Positions 11,625-21,968 of a stretch of DNA of 64,000 nucleotides are shown here, in pieces. The stretch is from contig CAMZMU010000089.1 of the NCBI GenBank assembly GCA_947311845.1, positions 22,376,438-22,440,437 on the forward strand, given 5' to 3'. Within the stretch, counting starts at the first letter, position 1. Every line of letters starts with the position of its first letter. The notes under the pieces are model-generated. The model had not been told where the DNA came from and did not search any database. It saw nothing but the letters and a program-made list of their open reading frames with translations. The stretch comes from Poa pratensis. Lineage: Eukaryota; Streptophyta; Magnoliopsida; Poales; Poaceae. The position numbers and the translations under genes are program-made.

Positions 11625-13471
11625 ATGCCCCCGCCGAGGCCCACCTTCTCCGCGCCCCACCACGAAGTCATCCGCCTCCTCGACTCCCACGATCTCCCCG
11701 CCGCGGCGCGCCTGGCCGCCGCGCACCCTCGTCCCCCGTCTCCCTCGCCACCGTCCTCCTCCGCCACCCACCGCCCCGCCTCGGGTACTGCCTCCACGCC
11801 CGCGCCGCGCGCGCCGGCATCCTCGCCGACCGCTACGTCGCCAACGCGCTCCTGGCCTTCTACGTGCGCCTCCCACGCCACCTCCCCCACGCGCTCAGGG
11901 CGTTCGACGACCTGCCTCGCCGCGACGTCGTCGCGCACTCCTCCATCCTTGCCGCCTTCCTCCGCGCTGGGCTCCCCCGCCGCGCGCTCCACTCCCTCAA
12001 GTCCATGATCGCCGGCGCGGACGGCGTCTCGCCCAGCGCCCACGCATTCTCCGCCGCCGTCAAGGCCTGCGCCATGCTCCACGACCGCAATGCGGGCGCC
12101 TGCGTCCACGGGAGCATCGTTGTGCGGGGATTCCACGACGATGACATCGTGCTGAGCGCGCTAGTGGACATGTATGGTCACGCGGCTTCGCCAGGTGACG
12201 CGCGGAAGGCGTTCGAGGAAATGTGCGCCCCGGACGGGATATGCTATACGTCATTGATATCAGCGTTTGTGCGGAACGATTGGTTTGAGGAGGCTGTGAG
12301 GTGGTTCAGGACTATGGTTACGAGGGATGGCGTTGAGCCGGATGGCTGCACATTTGGTTCAATGATGACAGCGCTGGGGAACTTGAGGAGGGCGAGGCAG
12401 GGTCGCGAGGCCCATGCCCAGGTACTGACCCGTGGTCTGTGCGGGAATGTGATCGTGGAGAGCAGCACGCTGGACATGTACGCCAAGTGTGGGATGATGT
12501 TGGAGGCGCGCAAGGTCTTTGACAAGATGCAGGTCAGGAATGCAGTTTCATGGTGTGCGTTGCTCGGAGGGTACTGCCAGAATGCGGAGTACGAGAAGGT
12601 TCTCGCGCTGTTTCGGCAGATGGATAAGGAATATGATGACTTATATAGTTTGGGGACTGTTCTGAGGGCATGTGCTGGTCTTTCTTCTCTGAAGCCAGGA
12701 AAAGAGATCCATTGCCGGTTTCTGAGGAATGGAGACTGGAGAGATGTGGTTGTGGAGTCTGCACTTGTAGATCTATATGCAAAATGTGGCGCTGTAGATT
12801 ATGCTTATAGAGTTTTCGAAGCCAGCGGTGTTCGTAACACAATTACTTGGAATGCCATGATTTGCGGCTTTGCTCAGAATGGCCATGGCGAGCGAGCTAT
12901 CGATCTGTTCAATCAGATGGTCAGGGAAAGAGCAAGACCTGACTACATCAGTTTCATTGGTGTTCTTTTTGCATGTAGTCATACAGGAATGGTTGAGCAA
13001 GGACGGAACTACTTCAACTCTATGAGCAAGGACTATGGCATTGCCCCTGGAATCGAACACTACAATTGCATTGTTGATCTTCTCAGCAGAGTAGAACTTC
13101 TGGAAGAGGCTGAAGATCTGATAAATAAGTCACCCTTCAGGAATGATTCGTCCTTGTGGGCAGCAATGCTTGGCGCATCTGCCACACATTCTAACCCAGA
13201 TGTAGCAGAAAGGGTTGCCAAGAAAATGATGGAGCTAGAGCCTCAGTACCACTTGAGCTACATTCTTCTCGAAAATGTGTACAGAACAGTTGGACGGTGG
13301 GAAGATGCTTCGGAGATAAGGAAGTTGATGAAATCAAGAAAGGTGAAAAAGGAACCTGGAACAAGCTGGATTGATGTAAACAGAAGCAAACTACATGTAT
13401 GGAATGTTAATGGGACACCTTCAGAACTTGTTGCCTCCGAGAACATCATCACAGATTACAGCAGTCCATAA
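11625..13471 (+). CDS. PLS-class pentatricopeptide repeat protein with E domain; N-terminal frameshift
   Basis: The main frame runs to TAA at 13469-13471 and encodes a chain of PPR motifs: repeated 35-residue units ending in signatures such as LVDMYGHA, LDMYAKCG and LVDLYAKCG, with pairs like SWCALLGGYCQN and TWNAMICGFAQNG. The last 100 residues form an E/E+ type region; there is no DYW domain. Such proteins bind organellar RNA and usually direct C-to-U editing. In this frame the first ATG is at 12005, well inside the repeats. A typical PPR N-terminus starting at ATG 11625 is open in the adjacent frame and fades at about 11725-11740, where one C seems to be missing. The gene is intronless, as usual for the family. 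It resembles single-gene PCMP-E family members; its target is unknown. Confidence 0.88.
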
Positions 13472-13907
13472 CACTGTTACGTGTTTCTGCTTTTGTTGGC
13501 GATGATGTCCTCTGATCGGTGCTCATGAGTCATTCTGAGCCATTGGGAGTTTGGGATGATTTTAAGCATATGCAATGTTCCGGAAAGGCTCTACTTGCAG
13601 CAACGAAAATTGACACCAGCTGGCATCTTACAAAGTGCAGCCTGTAAATTTATAGAAATCGTGAATAATCTGCCCAGCGATGATAGTCTTATTTGCTTGG
13701 CGGCATATGGTTTATGTGGGTGCAGTGCCAGATACTTGTTAGAAATGTCAGGCATGGACGGCATGGCCTCAGCGGCTCAGACAGCATGAACACGAAAGTT
13801 GAACTGTCAGGCAAGCTGTCCACTTGTTGGCTTCTTTTTTCCCTGATCTCTGCTTAGAGAGATGAAATGCTCGCTTTCATTACTAGCGGATAGCATAGTT
13901 AGTAGTA
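13472..13907. other. PPR 3' flank; left part of duplicated segment (copy A)
   Basis: This is non-coding. From about 13668 to 13905 it is homologous to 20313-20549. The TA at 13906-13907 is the left copy of the mariner target duplication. Confidence 0.75.
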
Positions 13908-13929
13908 CTCCCTCCGATCCGGAAAAAGA
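13908..13929 (+). repeat. Left terminal inverted repeat of the MLE
   Basis: Begins CTCCCTCCGATCCGG and matches the complement of 18760-18781 at 21 of 22 positions. The same CTCCCTCCG core is shared with Stowaway MITEs, which are thought to be moved by MLE transposases. Confidence 0.95.
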
Positions 13930-14717
13930 GGCGTACCGAGTACCGACTGTACAAGTCTAATTTACAGAAAAGTCCCTTGCGACTCAAAAACTGACAACAA
14001 CCTACACATCGATCGCTCGCCTCGCTTCACCCGATCGCCAGCCCGCCTCGCTCGATCGATCGCTCGTCTCAGATCGATCGATCGGCCAGCTCGCCTCGCT
14101 CGTCTCAGATCGGCCAGCTCGCTTCGCCCGATCGCCAGCTCGCCTCAGATCGATCGCTCGCTCGCCGGAGCATCTCTCCCCTGCTCTGTACATCTCCGGC
14201 CAGATCTCCGCAGCATCTCTCCATTTCTGCCCAGCTCCCTGCAGCATCTCCACTCCAGGTCGCGGGCATCTCTCCATTTCTGCCTAGCTCCCTGCAGCAT
14301 CTCCACTCCAGGTCGCGGGTCGCGAGCACTCCAGGTCGTGGGTCGCGGGTCCCTGCAGCATCTCCAGGTTGCGGGCACTCCAGGTCGCCGGCAGCCTCAT
14401 CTCCATTCCAGATCGCCGGCCGCCGGCCGCTGGGGCGCCTCGCCCAGTATCGCAGCAGCAGCATCTCCGGCCACGACACGGCTCCAGCACGGAACAGCAG
14501 CTCCAACGTTCCGGCTCGCTCCCAGGTTCACCTGCCCAACTTGAGTTCATTAGCAGAGCAGAGCAACAGCAGAGCAGATCAAGCAATTGCACTAGCAATT
14601 GCAGAGCAACAAGCACTAGCAGAGTAATTGCAATACTCCCAGAGCAACAAGCACTAGCAGAGTACCAAGGTTCACCTGCAGCTCGCTCCCAGGTTCACCT
14701 GCCCAACTTCAGGGAAA

Positions 14718-16987
14718 ATGGATGCATCAGGTGCATCTTCAACTGCAGATTCCACCTCCACCTCGAGATCTTCGAGTGCAGCTTCTTCTTCGTCCTCGGC
14801 CTCCGGATCATCATCAGGTCCTCCCTCCTGCACAAGCATGACAGTATAAGCATACAAGCATTACTCCAGTTCAGTATACAGAATAACAACATTTGTTGAA
14901 CATATTTTAAACTGTATTTTAAAATGAATTTTAAACTGTATTTTAAACTGAATAACAGAACTGAACAACAACTTGGTTCAGCCAAAGCAAAAGATCTCCC
15001 ACTTACCAGCATTTGTTGAAACAACCCTTTTCCCTTCAAGAGAGCTTACAAGCACAGCACTGTATCTACAAAACCAAGTGTAGAGAATGAAGAGGTTAGT
15101 AAGACATAAAATGTGAAGAGCAAGCCTGAAACGACAGAGTATTCACATGTCAGAAAAAAAATTGATTACATAACAGGGACCAGGCTGAGATATAAACAAA
15201 GACTTCAAGCTTCAAGATATGTTTATAATATGGAGTAAGAGAATAACTTCCTGACCTCGTCTGCTAACTTCCTTTAGCCATGTGCATTTGCCTCTCTAGA
15301 GCATAGCAGTTAGTTCTGTACAGAGCTGTGGCACTGTCTACAACCATGAGAGCAAACCTGCACGTGTGGAGTTTAAAAATCAGAAAACATACATTCAAAT
15401 TCAGTATGGGCTATTTGGCTGTAAGAATGCAGCAAATAAACATGCTGTGTAAGCAGAACTGAATACAAGCAACATTTTAAAAAAAAGAAGGTGCCAATAG
15501 AAAAAGAAGGTGTCGAAGTTATATTTCAGTTTCTATCAGTATTTTTAGTTTCTAACACAGTTTCAGTTTCTAGCAGTATTTTCAGTTTCTAACACAGTTT
15601 CATCATTTCGCAGTTTGTAGCAATCGAAGAAAGAAAAACATGCGAGATGATCAGAGGTTTGGAGCTTATCTTGCACTGGAAGCACTCAAAAAAGAAAGAG
15701 AGGTACTACCTGCTGACCATGCAGCTGATAAAAAAATTGTAGCTGGGCTATTGCAAATAAGTGTTCGAACCGTTGAGAAAATTTGGAAAGAGGCAAGAGA
15801 GCAGATTCAGAGAGGGGAAGAAGTTGATGTGTCCAACAAAAAGAAAGGGAGATCTTGCCGGAAGAGAAAAGACCTTGGTCTTGAGAGGATACCAACAATT
15901 CCTTACAACAAACGTTCAACCATGAGTGCACTTGCACTGTCTTTGAAAGTTCCCTATACATCATTGCAAAGGAGGTTAAAATGGAGCCAGATTAGGAAGC
16001 ATACAAGCACTATAAAGCCCTATCTCAAGCTAGCCAACCAAATAGACAGGCTCAAATTCACTGTCTCGATGGTGGATGAAAGAACTGTGTTGGATGCTAT
16101 GCCTAAATTCATAGACATGCAAAAGATCGTGCATACGGATGAAAAATGGTTTGACTTGACTAAAAAAAGAGGACCTACTACCTATCGTCAGAAGAAGCTA
16201 ATCCTGAGCGCAGCATCCAAAGCAAAAACAGAATAGGAAAAGTGTTCTTTGTGCAGTGGCAAGGCCAAGGCGTGATGCGGATGGAGTAACATTTGATGGC
16301 AAAATTGCGATCTGGCCTTTTGTCAAGTTAACTCCAGCTGTAAAAAAATCTAAAAACAGAGCCAAAGGCACTTTGGAAGTCAACCCGGTGACAGTTACCA
16401 GAGATGTCCATCGAGACTACATATGTAACTAAGTCATTCCAGGTATTGAAGCCCTATGGCCAGATGACGACGAAGGGACGATCTATATTCAACAAGATAA
16501 CGCACGTACACATGTTTTGCCTAGTGATCCAGCTTTTCAAGCAGCTGTAAAAAAAACAGGGATGGATATCAATCTTATGCAACAACCTGCAAATTCACCG
16601 GATATGAACGTGTTGGACCTTGCATATTTTAGGTCAATTCAATACTTAACACTAGAAACTGCACCAAAAAATCTGAATGACCTCATAGAATCAGTTGAAA
16701 ATGCTTTTGACAGTTATCCAGTGGATAATCTTGACAAAGTGTTCATAACTTTACAGTCAGTTCTGCTGGAAGTTATGAATGCTAGAGGTGGCAATAAATA
16801 TGAGACTCCCCACATGAACAAGGACAGGATGTTGAGGGAAGGAACTCTGCCTATGGCTCTAAGGATTGATGGTGAACTCTATCGAAAGACCTTGGAAATT
16901 ATAGCTGCCTATGAAGCAGAGTCATTATCCTTGTCAAATGGAGCAACAGCAAACAAGAAAAGAAAGAGGAAAGGAGTACAAGAATGA
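14718..16987 (+). pseudogene. Mariner-type transposase (DD39D), two exons, disrupted
   Basis: Exon 1 (14718-14817) encodes a Ser-rich leader from ATG. A 796-bp GT-AG intron in phase 1 joins it in frame to exon 2 at 15614, whose first residues CSNRRKKN lead into the DNA-binding part. A helix-turn-helix lies around VAGLLQISVRTVEKIW (about 15736-15790). The catalytic Asp codons are at 16138 (HTDEKW), 16496 (QQDNAR) and 16616 (VLDLAY); the last two are separated by exactly 39 residues, the plant mariner DD39D spacing. Disruptions: one A short in the A run 16162-16168, one base short near 16250, and an in-frame TAA at 16430-16432. Downstream the frame is clean to TGA 16985-16987, with a basic KKRKRK tail that could serve as a nuclear signal. 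The enzyme would cut and paste the element at TA sites. Confidence 0.9.
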
Positions 16988-17810
16988 GTGGTCCTTGTTT
17001 AGAAGGAGAAAAATATTTTGCAAACAAATCTGTATGTTCAGGAGTATTTGTAATCACCACTATCTGTATGTATTTGCACTATATGTGCTCCTGCTCTATA
17101 TGTACTCACCGAATTACAGCAAGCACTGATAAATATTGACACTTGTAAGTGAGACAGCAAGCATCTGTGTTGTGAAGCTTGCTTGTTTATTGAGTTCATA
17201 TTGAGTTTACAAATTTATCACAGTATACTCAAGAATAGGAGTGCAAGCAGTACAACAAATCCTTGCTGCTGAAGTGAAGCAAGTTTATCCAGTTTTCACT
17301 TTAGCACTAATCTTACAATGATATTGCATGCTAAAATGTGCTCTTAACTGATGAATCTTACAATGATATTGCACACAATACACCAAAGTGGTAAAAATCA
17401 TGAATCCTGGAGACTATCCAGCAAGTTAATTTTCAGTTTAATTGTGGCAAATAAGGAGGGCAGCAAGTTAAGTTTCAGCAAGGCACAAACATGCAACAAA
17501 GCACATATAGATGCACGCAAAGATATCTCAGAAGAATGCTAGCGGAGGAGCCGGTATACCTCAGCACACGGAGAACACAGAAAACCAAGAAACAACGAGG
17601 CCGGAGGAACAAGACGAACCTCCCCACGCTCCCTCTCGACCTTAGGAAAACCAAAAGAAGGACGAACTGTCAGGCAGAAAACGCAGGCATGTGCACGCAA
17701 CGTCGAACAAGCAGATGAAAGGAAGAAGCATACCTCACGAACGAACGGACGAACCAGCTAGCAGCGGGCGATGAACACCGGACTGCACAGGAATCCCCAA
17801 TCAAATCCCT

Positions 17811-17884
17811 CCATTGCAGAGCAAACTCCGGAGGGTTGAAGATCGGTCCATTGCAGAGCAAACTCCGGAGGGTTGAAGATCGGT
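17811..17884. repeat. 37-bp tandem duplication inside the MLE
   Basis: Two exact 37-bp units (17811-17847 and 17848-17884) begin CCATTGCAGAGCAAACTCCG. They lie between the transposase gene and the captured gene fragment. They may mark the junction where foreign DNA was acquired. Confidence 0.9.
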
Positions 17885-17998
17885 CGACGGCAGAGCACAT
17901 GGAAGCAAGCAAGACACTCAGAATTTGGCATGATGATGATTTACTCTCGGCACATGAAAGCAGAACATGCATTCAGAAAAACAAGGGTGCTGGCGTAC

Positions 17999-18301
17999 CG
18001 AGAGGCAGTGGAGGTAGGCGAGGATGGCGGCGTCGTCCTCGGAGACGACCCTCTCAGCCTGGTTGACGGCGGTGAGGTTCTCCACGCCGGGCCCGAGCTA
18101 CTTGGTGACCCACGCCACGATGGCATCCCTGCCAAACAAGAAACCCCAAATGTCACAGCAGCGAAGTGACACGGATCAGAGATTGGCGAGCTGGTCGTAC
18201 CTGGTGCGCTCGCCGGAGTACTCCATGTGGATGGCTTCGACGAAGAATAGCAGGGTGGGGAAGCCATGCACACCGTGCTTCTGCGCCAGGTCCGCGTCCT
18301 T
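17999..18301 (-). pseudogene. Captured protein disulfide isomerase-like gene fragment within the MLE
   Basis: On the minus strand two exons are recognisable: 18301-18201 and 18128-17999, separated by a 72-bp GT-AG intron (18200-18129) in phase 2. Together they encode the second half of a thioredoxin-like a domain, including the GFPT cis-proline motif, LLFF strand, YSGERT loop and DAIVAW helix, then LGPGVENLT and the start of the next domain. These are hallmarks of plant PDI-like proteins. A further GT donor follows at 17998, so a third exon was probably lost. The CGHC active site is absent and a TAG replaces the codon after VTK. The sequence upstream (18302-18720) is GC- and CT-rich and may be leader sequence of the donor gene. 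Retention of the intron means the piece was taken at DNA level. It runs opposite to the transposase. Confidence 0.82.
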
Positions 18302-18759
18302 GGTGCCTCGGTCCGCGTCCGGCCAAGAGCGGCGCTCGCCTCCTTGCGTCTGGCCTCACCGGCCGCAGTCACCGGCGGATCCGGTGCGTCCGGACTCGCA
18401 GCCACCGGATCTGGCCTCTCCGATGCCGGATCCGGCGATTCCTCGGCGGCTTGGACCAAAAGATCCGATCTTTTCTTGTGGGGAGCGGGCGAGGGAAGGT
18501 GGAGGGGAGCTACCGGGCGAGGCGATGGACGAGCGTGGGCGGCGAGGGGAGGGTAGCGTGGGCGGCGAGGAGAGGAGCGCGGGCGAGACGAGGCGAGGGG
18601 AGCGCGCCGGCGAGGGGAGCAGAGAGAGGCGAGCGGCGACGAGCAGAGAGAAAGGTGGGAGGTCGTGCGAGTGGGTGGAGTGCGGGTGCGTGGAGACGTG
18701 GAGTGCGGGTTGAGACAGAAAAGTCTGGAGTCCGTTTTTGCAAAATAACTAGTTCCGAA

Positions 18760-18781
18760 TCTTTTTTCGGATCGGAGGGAG
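18760..18781 (-). repeat. Right terminal inverted repeat of the MLE
   Basis: Ends CGGATCGGAGGGAG directly before the TA duplication at 18782-18783. Confidence 0.95.
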
Positions 18782-18783
18782 TA

Positions 18784-20312
18784 GCATTTAACCTGTTATC
18801 AACCCAGCTACAGAGGTTTTTTGGGATATCTTTACGATTTTGTGTACTTTCTTCAGAGGCATCTCTGTGTCTTGAGCTTGAACTCATCTTGGACACAGAT
18901 GAAATATACAGGAATCTCAAACCATCTGCTGCTTAATTGACTTGGTTTGAATGCAGTCTTATTGGATGTTGCAGCTTTTTTTCGATATAATTACTTGTTC
19001 ATTGACAAGCTCCTTTTGGTGACAATGACAAATAGTAGCCAGTGTTTTTTGTTGTTTCTTCTAATATTGATGGTACTGTAATCAACTGAAGAATATTGAT
19101 CCTCATGGAAAATAGCAATGATTAACACATATGATTAATATCAGCGTCCTATGATCTGGCATCACAACTCTCTTCCATGCCACGAAGAAAATGATTAGGT
19201 TTAGCCGTGGATCACACAATTTTGGTGAACTTCGAACACAACTGACATTTGTTGGAGAATGAGAGGTTAAGCCCCAATCATATGAAATGAAGCATATAGC
19301 CATATCCTGCTGCAGAAGTCCTTGATCGATGTGTTCTTACTTGGTATTTAACTATTTACAGATTCCGATAATGCCTGGTGGCTTAATTTCTTGGGACTTT
19401 AGTAGAAGTTTATAAACCATAGATCAAATAAGTGATGCTTAGCTCATGGTCATGGAAAATATTTGTTTAGTTTCTTTTTTCATAAAAATTTGTCCATCTT
19501 CCAGGTTCTCTAACTGTATATAACAGAGGACGAAGCTCTTGTTATGCTATTGCTAGAAATCTTATCCTGCGGCTGGAAGGTTTAAACAGCTGAATGATTC
19601 AATAAGTGGAGCTATGGGTAAGTACTAATATGATGATTGATGACCTTACCTACCTCATTTGCATTATAATGTTTTGTAGCATGCATATGTCAATCGTACT
19701 TTTCTTAGGTGGAATATGTCAGATGTACTAGGAGGGACAACTCGATGCTTCGTCTTATGTTTAGTCTCCAGGCCTCTAGCTGTTAAACTTAGAAACCTTG
19801 TTTTTGTAGTAAATCTCTAGCAAGAATAACTTTCTGTTTCCTATAATGGCTAGCTAGCTCCATCCAGTCCTATGTTTGCCTGCTAATTTATCTCCTGCCT
19901 TTACTTTTGCTTGGGTTGCTCCATTTCATTGCCTGCGCTATGTGCTGGCTTTGAGCTTTTCTCACCTTTCGGGTGAAGCCAAACCGAGGAGAACCTGGCC
20001 TATCCAGTGCATATAATTTCTGAACAGATCAAGAAAGTTCTACTGTCAGTATATTTCGGCCTGAGGCTGTGCCGATTTGGGCTTGTGCTTTCAACTGGCT
20101 TGAACTGATCCTGGGAACCGGAAACCGGCTGTACACTATGCAGGGCATGGTCAAATGACAGTAGATTCAGAGTTGAGAGTCTGAACCTAGGCTCGGCTCT
20201 GAGTTACTACTACTGTCGGCAGGCAGGCATGTACAGGGCCTAGTGAGATCTGCAGCACGATAGAGAGATTTCAGTTGAGAGTAGACCAAGAGTTACTGAC
20301 AGATAGTCTTAC
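18784..20312. repeat. Segmental duplication, copy A (right part)
   Basis: With 13668-13905 this forms copy A of a tandem duplication. Matching parts are 18784-about 19165 (to 20550-20860) and about 19930-20312 (to 20872-21200). The stretch of about 765 bp between them (19170-19930) has no counterpart in copy B, so it was inserted in A or deleted from B. No gene is recognised; the sequence is AT-rich and derived from the PPR 3' flank. Confidence 0.8.
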
Positions 20313-21200
20313 CTGCTTTCAGCGAAAATAGTCTTACTTGCTTGGCGGCATACGATTTATGTGGGTGCAATGCCAAACTTGTTAGAAATGTCAGGCTTGG
20401 ACGGGATGGCCTCAGCCTGCATAAACACAAAAGTGGAACTATCAGGCTAGCTGTCCACAAGTTGGTTTTTTTTCCTTTGATCTCTGCTGCTTAGAGAGAT
20501 GAAATGATCGCTTCCATTTCTAGTGGAAAGTATAATTAGTAGCATTTAACCTGTTATTAACCCAGCTGCAAAGGTTTTTTAGGATATTTTGATAAAAGTT
20601 TTGTGTACTTTCTTCAGAAGCATCTGTGTGTCTTCTGCATAATATACTTGGTTTGAATGCAGTCTTATTGTTTGATGTTGCAACCTTTTTCGATATAATT
20701 AGTTGTTCGTTGACAAGCTCCTTTCGGTGATAATGACAAATAGTAGCCAGCGTTTCATGGTACTGAAATCAACTGAACAATACTGATGGTTGTAGAAAAT
20801 AGCAATGATTATCACCTAGGCTTAATATCAAGGCTGTAGTATCTGGCATCACAACTCTCATCAGCACGCTCTACGTGCTGGCTTCAGTGCCTATAATTTC
20901 CGAGCAGATCAACTCTTCTAGAAAGTTCTACCGTCAGTACATTTCGACCTGTGGCTGTGCAGATTTGGACTTGTGCTTCAACTGGCTCGAATTGACCCTG
21001 GGAAACGGAGACCGGTTCAGGCCATGGTCACATGACAGTAGATTCAGAGCTGAGAGTTTGGACCTGGGCTCGGCTCTGAGATACTACTACTGTCGGCAGC
21101 CAGGTACAGACTACAGAGTCTAGTGAGATCTGCATCACGATGGAGCTGAGATTTCAGTTTAAGATCGAGTGGAGCAAGAGTGACTGACAGACAGGAATAT
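20313..21200. repeat. Segmental duplication, copy B, with empty mariner site
   Basis: This segment repeats the order of copy A without the mariner element. Around 20540-20555 the sequence ATTAGTAGCATTTAACC runs straight through the place where copy A has TA, the element, and TA. Identity looks moderate (many substitutions and small indels), so the duplication predates the insertion. No gene is seen. Confidence 0.8.
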
Positions 21201-21968
21201 ACCTGCACCCGGTCGCAAGCAAAGGCCAAGGTTAGGTCGCGAGCCATGTGAGGATTCCAGTTAAAAAGTGCGCACGTATAGAACCTTTATCTCCGGACCC
21301 ATCCGACATTCTTTCCTGGTAGGAGTAATATTTTCTTCTTACAACCGCTAAGCTCACTCGCGGCTGCAATGCAAACCCCTGCCGACAGATTGCAGATGTC
21401 GACAGTCTCTGTAGTAGTCTGTACTCCCTTCCTTGATGATGAGTAGACTGACGGTGACAGTCGGCTCGAATTTAATCACCTTCCTCCCGAGTTTAATCAC
21501 CATGACATTTTAGAGCATGCCTGGAATGGAAGAGAGAGCAGTGTAGAAGAAGACGGCCGAGTCCAGCTCTAAAGCCATTGTTGGCCACCTCTGCCAGACC
21601 CCCAAAGAGAAGCAACACATGGGGTCCTTTCCTCGTCTCGGCATCATCAAGGCCACCGCGGCGTGTGCATCGTCCTCGTCTTCCCCACGGATCCGCCAAT
21701 CAAATGCCCGCGCCTTTACACAAAGCTGCATGCGCCGGACCAAACCAAAGCAAAGCACACGCAGGCAGGAGGCGCTTTGCCCGATTTGGATTTAAAGCCG
21801 TCAGCTCCGTACTGCTTACACGTCCACGCCCGCTGACGCAGTCTCGCTATAAGCGGACGGCCACAGCTCAGCAGCTCACGCGCGGTCCTGCTGCCCATCA
21901 CTGTGGCTCAGCTAGCGAGTGAGGAGTGAGGACTCTGCTATGCTCTGTTCCGTCGGTGTAAGCTAGCG
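21201..21968. other. Intergenic and promoter/leader of the IQD gene
   Basis: No coding region is recognised. GC content rises towards the gene. CTATAAGC at about 21847 is a possible TATA box about 120 bp before the start codon. Confidence 0.45.

Larger units (their letters stand above)
13908..18781 (+). mobile_element. Full-length mariner-like element (plant MLE), 4874 bp
   Basis: The element is bounded by 22-bp inverted ends (13908-13929 and 18760-18781, one mismatch) beginning CTCCCTCCGATCC, with TA duplications at 13906-13907 and 18782-18783. It carries a two-exon transposase gene with DD39D residues on the plus strand (14718-16987) and an antisense fragment of a protein disulfide isomerase-like gene (17999-18301). 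The GC-rich left interior (13990-14560) has repeated GATCGATCG and CTGCAGCATCTCCA motifs. The related segment at 20313-20870 lacks the element and marks the empty site. The transposase is now broken by two frameshifts and one stop, but the ends are nearly perfect, so the insertion is fairly recent and could be mobilised in trans. Confidence 0.93.

Noticed and set aside
17941..18459. 172-codon minus-strand frame over the captured PDI fragment
   Set aside because: It reads the PDI exons in the wrong frame and runs through the intron; the spliced reading fits the family.
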